Shown here piece after piece: positions 13,664 to 17,212 of a stretch of DNA of 17,212 nt. Position 1 is the stretch's first letter, and each line of letters opens with the position of its first letter. A program made the position numbers and the translations under genes. Source of the stretch: Euryarchaeota archaeon UBA82 (GTDB lineage: Archaea > Thermoplasmatota > Poseidoniia > Poseidoniales > Poseidoniaceae); the NCBI GenBank assembly GCA_002496635.1, contig DAKQ01000056.1, positions 3,073 to 20,284 on the forward strand, in the 5' to 3' direction. A model generated the notes under the pieces. It did not search any database, had not been told where the DNA came from, and saw nothing but the letters and a program-made list of their open reading frames with translations.

Positions 13664-13981
13664 ATGTCGAATCACTTCTTCGCTGACTATATGGCGAATG
13701 CCTCACGAGTGTTGTTAATGGGTTCAGCAGTCGGCTTATTGATCACTGCAGTGATTATGTTGTTCAAGAACAGTGAATCAAATCTACTGATTATCCCAAT
13801 TATAGGTGGGGCTATTTTGATGGGTTTTGGATATTTCTTATTCGATCCAAAAGATGAAGAGAACCGTAGCAGTACTGCCGGAGTCCTTATCGCAAAAACA
13901 GGACATGCCTCAGAAGTTGAACAGAGTAGTGAGGAATTACCAGATTTGATTTCATCTGATTATGAGATACCAATTCTCTAG
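13664..13981 (+). CDS. Small two-helix membrane protein with acidic tail
   Basis: A 105-residue protein with helices at about 15-34 (RVLLMGSAVGLLITAVIMLF) and 41-60 (LLIIPIIGGAILMGFGYFLF), then a 45-residue acidic, Ser-rich tail (FDPKDEENRSS to DYEIPIL). No family was recognised. The ATG at 13664 is chosen because the hydrophobic part starts soon after; ATG at 13622 is an in-frame alternative giving 14 more polar residues. It is divergent from the decarboxylase-fold gene and its stop lies 11 bases from the end of the convergent surface-protein gene. Confidence 0.7.
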   Translation: MSNHFFADYMANASRVLLMGSAVGLLITAVIMLFKNSESNLLIIPIIGGAILMGFGYFLFDPKDEENRSSTAGVLIAKTGHASEVEQSSEELPDLISSDYEIPIL

Positions 13982-13992
13982 GAAAATTTGTC

Positions 13993-16356
13993 TCAACTCA
14001 TGTACTTTCCAAACCATTCATCTTCCTCAATGGAAGGAAGACCCTTTGGAGCTTTCTTCGATGAAGACTTGCGAACAAGCAGTAGAACCATCAGAGCAAG
14101 TAGAGCACATACTGAAATTAAGATCATTTCGTTTGAATCTGAATCCTTACCTTTCTTTGAATCTCCATCATCATCAGTTTTAGATGGTTCAACGATTACT
14201 TGAGGCTCAATCAAACAGGTTGTGCAGAACATTGTATCGAATGTGATGACATTTCCTACTTCATCCATAACCGTAAATGTGAAGGTAACGTTTTCAACAG
14301 ATTCGGAAACTGAAAGGTCAATGTGTGGACTTGACTGACTAAGGTCAAGTACTTGCAACTGAGATTGAGAAGATTGCACATAGGTTACAGAAACGACATC
14401 ATCTGATAATGCAAACTTAATGGAATAATTATCTGATTCAAGGTTCGAAAATGTAGCGTCTTCTCCTCCCGTGAACCAACGACTTGTCTCCAATGCTTCT
14501 TGAGAATCATACAACATGAGTTGTGCTTGCGGTGATTGGCGATCTTCCTTGACCGAGTTGCTCGCTTTCCAATCACTAAATTCAATGACATTTCCATAAG
14601 CGTCGATGCCTCCAATAGCATAGACTGGATTTACAATCTCTCCATCTTGGGCAACTGTATCAACATGGAGTGTGTGTACAGAGGCTCCTTCGTTCATCAT
14701 TTGACCAACGAAAACCCAAAGAGACTCATCTGCTAAATCACTGTTTAGATTTCTATAGAGCATCCATTGAGTCCCGATTTCTTCAGAAAGACCTGCCCAG
14801 CGGAGTTGAATTGTTCCGTTAGCGAAATATTCTACATCAAGAGTAAGAGGTACGACAGGAGCAGTCGTATCTTCAACGATTGGCAACATCATTGAATTGT
14901 ATGACATTGTAATGTTCGTTTGTGCATAGGTCACGTCTTGTGTGCCAAAGGAAGCCACTATTGTAACAGCATACCAAGCATTTTCAGAAGTACCGGGAGC
15001 AATTGTGTTGTTGTAATGTTCTTGTCCAGATTCAACCACTGCGAGTAACTCGATATTACTACTCGAAAGTGATGTTGTGTTAATTCTGCTGACAGACGAT
15101 CTCCAAACTTGGTACGTGGCCTCTGGATGGCCTGTGATATCAGTCCAGGTAACCTGAGTCGTTCCCTCTGAGAAGGTCGCACTGATGTCATCAATGATGT
15201 TTTCTTCTGGGATGAGTGTGTATTCGAATACTGCTGCATTTGGTGCAGTAGCTAAGTTCGATTGTTGATTACCCAGTTGGTCTGAAAGTGTAATGAGATA
15301 ATAGGTATCTCCACTGTAACTCGATTCAACAGAGTAGTTGTACTGTGTGGCATTTGCTTGAAGTTGTGCTAATTCAGTGACGTGATCGGAAGAAAGGTCA
15401 GTAATCATTGAAGGACTTCTCCAAATGTGCAGCGTATGGTTGGCATCCTCGATTGTAGATCCATTCCAATCCAACGATGTAATCGAAGTTGTTGAATCAA
15501 AAGATGCGACAAGCGTCCCTGTTATTGAAGAACCAGTATTGTCTTCAACGATTCCTTGCGTCAATGTATTTCCAGACAATAATCGTGAATCAGATTCACC
15601 ATCAAAGGTATGCAGAACGGTGTAGAACATTGTTTGGCTAACATCTTGTTGGTGGACAATATCAAATTGTATGATATCAGAACTTAGATTTGAAGCAATT
15701 TCGGTCTTGACTATGGAATCCCAATTGCCTGGAGTAGCAGCAACAGAATGACTCCAGATGGATGTGGTGTGAGCAGTCGAAAAAGAAGAGTCCACTGTTG
15801 AAATATCAATCCATGTTAAGGTGGTAGTTGAATTTCCGAAATCATAAGACCCTTGCAAAGCATATGGTGATGAGATTGGTGAACCAAACTCATGAATTGG
15901 CTGGCCGATTGCTGCATCACCCGCAGTGAAATTACTGATAATGGTTCCATTCTGGAGCGTACTAACTACGCCATAGTAGAAACTTCCATCGGTCGATGGC
16001 GGTATTGAATTTGTTACGGAATGTGTACGTTCTTTACATTCGGTCAAGGTATCTGCAGGAAGACATGCTTGAATCTGATCTGCAATCAGTTGAGCTTGCA
16101 TATAATTCGAACTGTTTAGTGGCTCATCTGAACGATAAAGCGAATAATTTGTCAACGTTAAATCAGTTAGAATAACGTAGTCATTCGTGTCAATATTGCC
16201 CCACATCAAAGTGGTTGTTTCATTGTCTGAATCGAACATAGCATTGAAGTTTTTAGCTTCTAAATTGGGCCCATTCCCTTCGTCTGCACTAACAGTACTG
16301 ATAATCGGCGCTAGTAAGAGAAAGACAAGGAAAATTGAGATTTTTTGCTTTGACAT
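13993..16356 (-). CDS. Membrane-anchored surface protein with five fibronectin-III-like repeats
   Basis: A 787-residue protein. Residues 1-24 are a signal peptide (MSKQKISIFLVFLLLAPIIS, cleavage after VSA). Five fibronectin-III-like units begin near residues 37, 165, 280, 390 and 505; each has the pattern of a hydrophobic-Thr strand ending in W (TTTLMW, TTTLTW, ITSLDW, TQVTW, TIQLRW), and most have a Y/W-R-S/N strand (LYRS, IWRS, VWRS, LYRN). An Ig-like unit follows at about 607-716, with CTTC at 711-714. An acidic/basic linker leads to an anchor helix (743-762) and a basic tail ending WFGKYMS inside the cell. There are 17 NxS/T sequons. AAGGGG lies six bases before the ATG. It is likely a glycosylated cell-surface protein for adhesion or envelope structure; no enzyme domain is seen. 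Confidence 0.88.
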   Translation of the reverse strand: MSKQKISIFLVFLLLAPIISTVSADEGNGPNLEAKNFNAMFDSDNETTTLMWGNIDTNDYVILTDLTLTNYSLYRSDEPLNSSNYMQAQLIADQIQACLPADTLTECKERTHSVTNSIPPSTDGSFYYGVVSTLQNGTIISNFTAGDAAIGQPIHEFGSPISSPYALQGSYDFGNSTTTLTWIDISTVDSSFSTAHTTSIWSHSVAATPGNWDSIVKTEIASNLSSDIIQFDIVHQQDVSQTMFYTVLHTFDGESDSRLLSGNTLTQGIVEDNTGSSITGTLVASFDSTTSITSLDWNGSTIEDANHTLHIWRSPSMITDLSSDHVTELAQLQANATQYNYSVESSYSGDTYYLITLSDQLGNQQSNLATAPNAAVFEYTLIPEENIIDDISATFSEGTTQVTWTDITGHPEATYQVWRSSVSRINTTSLSSSNIELLAVVESGQEHYNNTIAPGTSENAWYAVTIVASFGTQDVTYAQTNITMSYNSMMLPIVEDTTAPVVPLTLDVEYFANGTIQLRWAGLSEEIGTQWMLYRNLNSDLADESLWVFVGQMMNEGASVHTLHVDTVAQDGEIVNPVYAIGGIDAYGNVIEFSDWKASNSVKEDRQSPQAQLMLYDSQEALETSRWFTGGEDATFSNLESDNYSIKFALSDDVVSVTYVQSSQSQLQVLDLSQSSPHIDLSVSESVENVTFTFTVMDEVGNVITFDTMFCTTCLIEPQVIVEPSKTDDDGDSKKGKDSDSNEMILISVCALLALMVLLLVRKSSSKKAPKGLPSIEEDEWFGKYMS

Positions 16357-16446
16357 AATGAACCCCTTAACCTATCCTAAACGAACCAACCTTATGTGAA
16401 TTTTCCATCCATCCCCAACCAAAATACTCATGAATGGCGGTGATGA

Positions 16447-16451
16447 GGAGG
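16447..16451 (+). promoter_or_regulatory. Shine-Dalgarno GGAGG of the TerB-like gene
   Basis: GGAGG four bases before the ATG at 16456; it supports this start. An AAAATAC at 16421-16427 may be the TATA box, although the spacing would leave only a very short leader. Confidence 0.55.
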
Positions 16452-16455
16452 GTGT

Positions 16456-16878
16456 ATGCTTCACGACATCATCCACCAAATGGAACCGTCTGAACGATTT
16501 CAATATGCTCAACTTCTCGCCTATCTTGCAAGCGTTGACAACAACATTTCAAAGCCTGAATTGGCCTTTTTTGAGCAACGTCTCGGAGCAACTCTTCTTT
16601 CACCTGAGCGAAAGGAACAACTTCGCAAGAAATTAAATCAAAATCTTAACCTTGAAAAGCACCTTGCTGCAATGAATCCTCGTTCGATTAAACTCGCACT
16701 ACGAGATATATGTCTGATGACAATGGCAGATCGTGAAGTCGATGAATCTGAACGAGCCGTTCTAGTCAAGGTTGCTGCAGCTGCAGGTTTAACTGACAAA
16801 CACGTTGATGCATTGCTTCAATGGACAGTCAGTGGATTCCAATGGATGCAAGAAGGGTACAATGCCCTCGACATCTAA
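16456..16878 (+). CDS. TerB-like helical protein
   Basis: A 140-residue, almost wholly helical protein with the two-fold pattern of the TerB/DnaJ-associated domain. FQYAQLLAYLASVDNNISKPE (residues 15-35) and RDICLMTMADREVDESE (83-99) each place a small-hydrophobic helix before an acidic loop of the D-x-x-I/V-x-x-x-E kind, the usual TerB signature and a possible metal site. TerB domains occur in stress, tellurite-resistance and membrane-linked proteins, but a stand-alone copy gives no firm role. The gene is divergent from the fibronectin-like surface protein and convergent with fttA, leaving a 15-base gap. Confidence 0.75.
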   Translation: MLHDIIHQMEPSERFQYAQLLAYLASVDNNISKPELAFFEQRLGATLLSPERKEQLRKKLNQNLNLEKHLAAMNPRSIKLALRDICLMTMADREVDESERAVLVKVAAAAGLTDKHVDALLQWTVSGFQWMQEGYNALDI

Positions 16879-16893
16879 GGAACAATATCGTTC

Positions 16894-17212
16894 TCACAGA
16901 ATTCGAACTGTTTCAAGATTCTTCGGAGCATACGTTCGACATCGATACTTGTCTCTCAACTCTTTTCCGAGTTCGCTGCATTTGTAGTAATCTCCGTGAT
17001 GACAAATGATGTTCCGTGGCTTTGGATTCATTGAATCAACAAAGGCAAGTAATTGTCTTCGGTCCGAGTGACCACTAAATCCATCGATAGTAGCCATTTC
17101 ACAACCGACCTTGACGATTTCAGTTCGTCCATCGATCAACATAGGAACTTCCCCAAATCCTTTCTGAAGACGACGTCCTAACGTACCCTCTGCTTGATAG
17201 CCTACAAAGCAA
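16894..17212 (-). CDS. fttA: FttA/aCPSF1 transcription-termination ribonuclease, C-terminal part (5' end beyond right edge)
   Basis: The last 105 complete codons of a beta-CASP metallo-beta-lactamase nuclease are present. The fragment begins FVGYQAEGTLGRRLQKG, then has DGFSGHSDRRQL, whose His is beta-CASP motif B, then ICHHGD, with the motif C His, and ends APKNLETVRIL. The GYQAEGTLGRR block, the GFSGHSDRRQL form and the NLETVR ending are those of archaeal KH-domain CPSF1 (FttA), which cleaves nascent RNA at U-rich sites to end transcription. The KH domains and the first metal-binding motifs would lie beyond the edge and are not seen, so a shorter aCPSF paralogue is the main alternative. It is convergent with the TerB-like gene. 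Confidence 0.88.
   Translation of the reverse strand, partial: CFVGYQAEGTLGRRLQKGFGEVPMLIDGRTEIVKVGCEMATIDGFSGHSDRRQLLAFVDSMNPKPRNIICHHGDYYKCSELGKELRDKYRCRTYAPKNLETVRIL

Noticed and set aside
1..17212. Mobile elements, CRISPR arrays, prophage or defence systems
   Set aside because: No transposase or integrase, no regularly spaced repeats, no terminal inverted repeats and no cas-like genes were seen. The tRNA ends show no duplicated attachment sequence inside the window.

Overview
The window looks like chromosomal DNA of a planktonic euryarchaeon, most likely Marine Group II (Candidatus Poseidoniales) or a close relative. Three things point to an archaeon: an archaeal-type asparaginyl-tRNA synthetase, the C-terminus of the archaeal termination nuclease FttA/aCPSF1, and a protein with the archaeal pyruvoyl-dependent arginine decarboxylase fold. 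Moderate GC content, compact divergent and convergent gene pairs, TATA-like boxes about 26 bases upstream of starts, and giant membrane-anchored surface proteins fit too. The lineage below Archaea is inferred from gene style, not from a marker such as 16S rRNA.

Layout. 1-4073 (minus) is the 5' part of a giant secreted surface protein that runs off the left edge. Divergent from it is rpiA (4171-4872, plus). It is followed on the minus strand by tRNA-Lys(CTT) and a carbamate kinase. Across a short promoter region carrying an inverted repeat come asnS and, 9 bases after it, a saccharopine-dehydrogenase-like oxidoreductase (plus). A run of five minus-strand genes fills 11404-8387: a glycosyltransferase-like protein that seems to have lost its catalytic acids, a HAD phosphatase, a small anchored secreted protein, a two-helix membrane protein and a 36-residue zinc ribbon. 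Facing away from this run is an intact-looking family 2 glycosyltransferase (11491-12387), whose last codons lie inside tRNA-Pro(TGG) on the other strand. Next on the minus strand come a zinc-ribbon/winged-helix protein and a protein with the arginine-decarboxylase fold but without the self-processing serines. A small two-helix protein (plus) then converges on a 787-residue, sequon-rich fibronectin-like surface protein (minus). A TerB-like protein (plus) converges on the C-terminal part of fttA at the right edge.

How the genes relate. Three proteins are exported; two of them are visibly anchored by a C-terminal helix, and the largest is cut before its C-terminus. They are rich in possible N-glycosylation sites and sit among glycosyltransferase-type genes, so part of the window probably serves the cell envelope. 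The rest is housekeeping: pentose phosphates, carbamoyl phosphate, Asn-tRNA, two tRNAs and RNA 3'-end formation. No mobile element, CRISPR array or defence island was seen, and no stretch over 300 bases is without a gene. The best leads for something undescribed are two apparent pseudoenzymes, the decarboxylase-fold protein with its zinc-ribbon/winged-helix partner and the glycosyltransferase-like membrane protein, plus the 36-residue zinc-ribbon gene.
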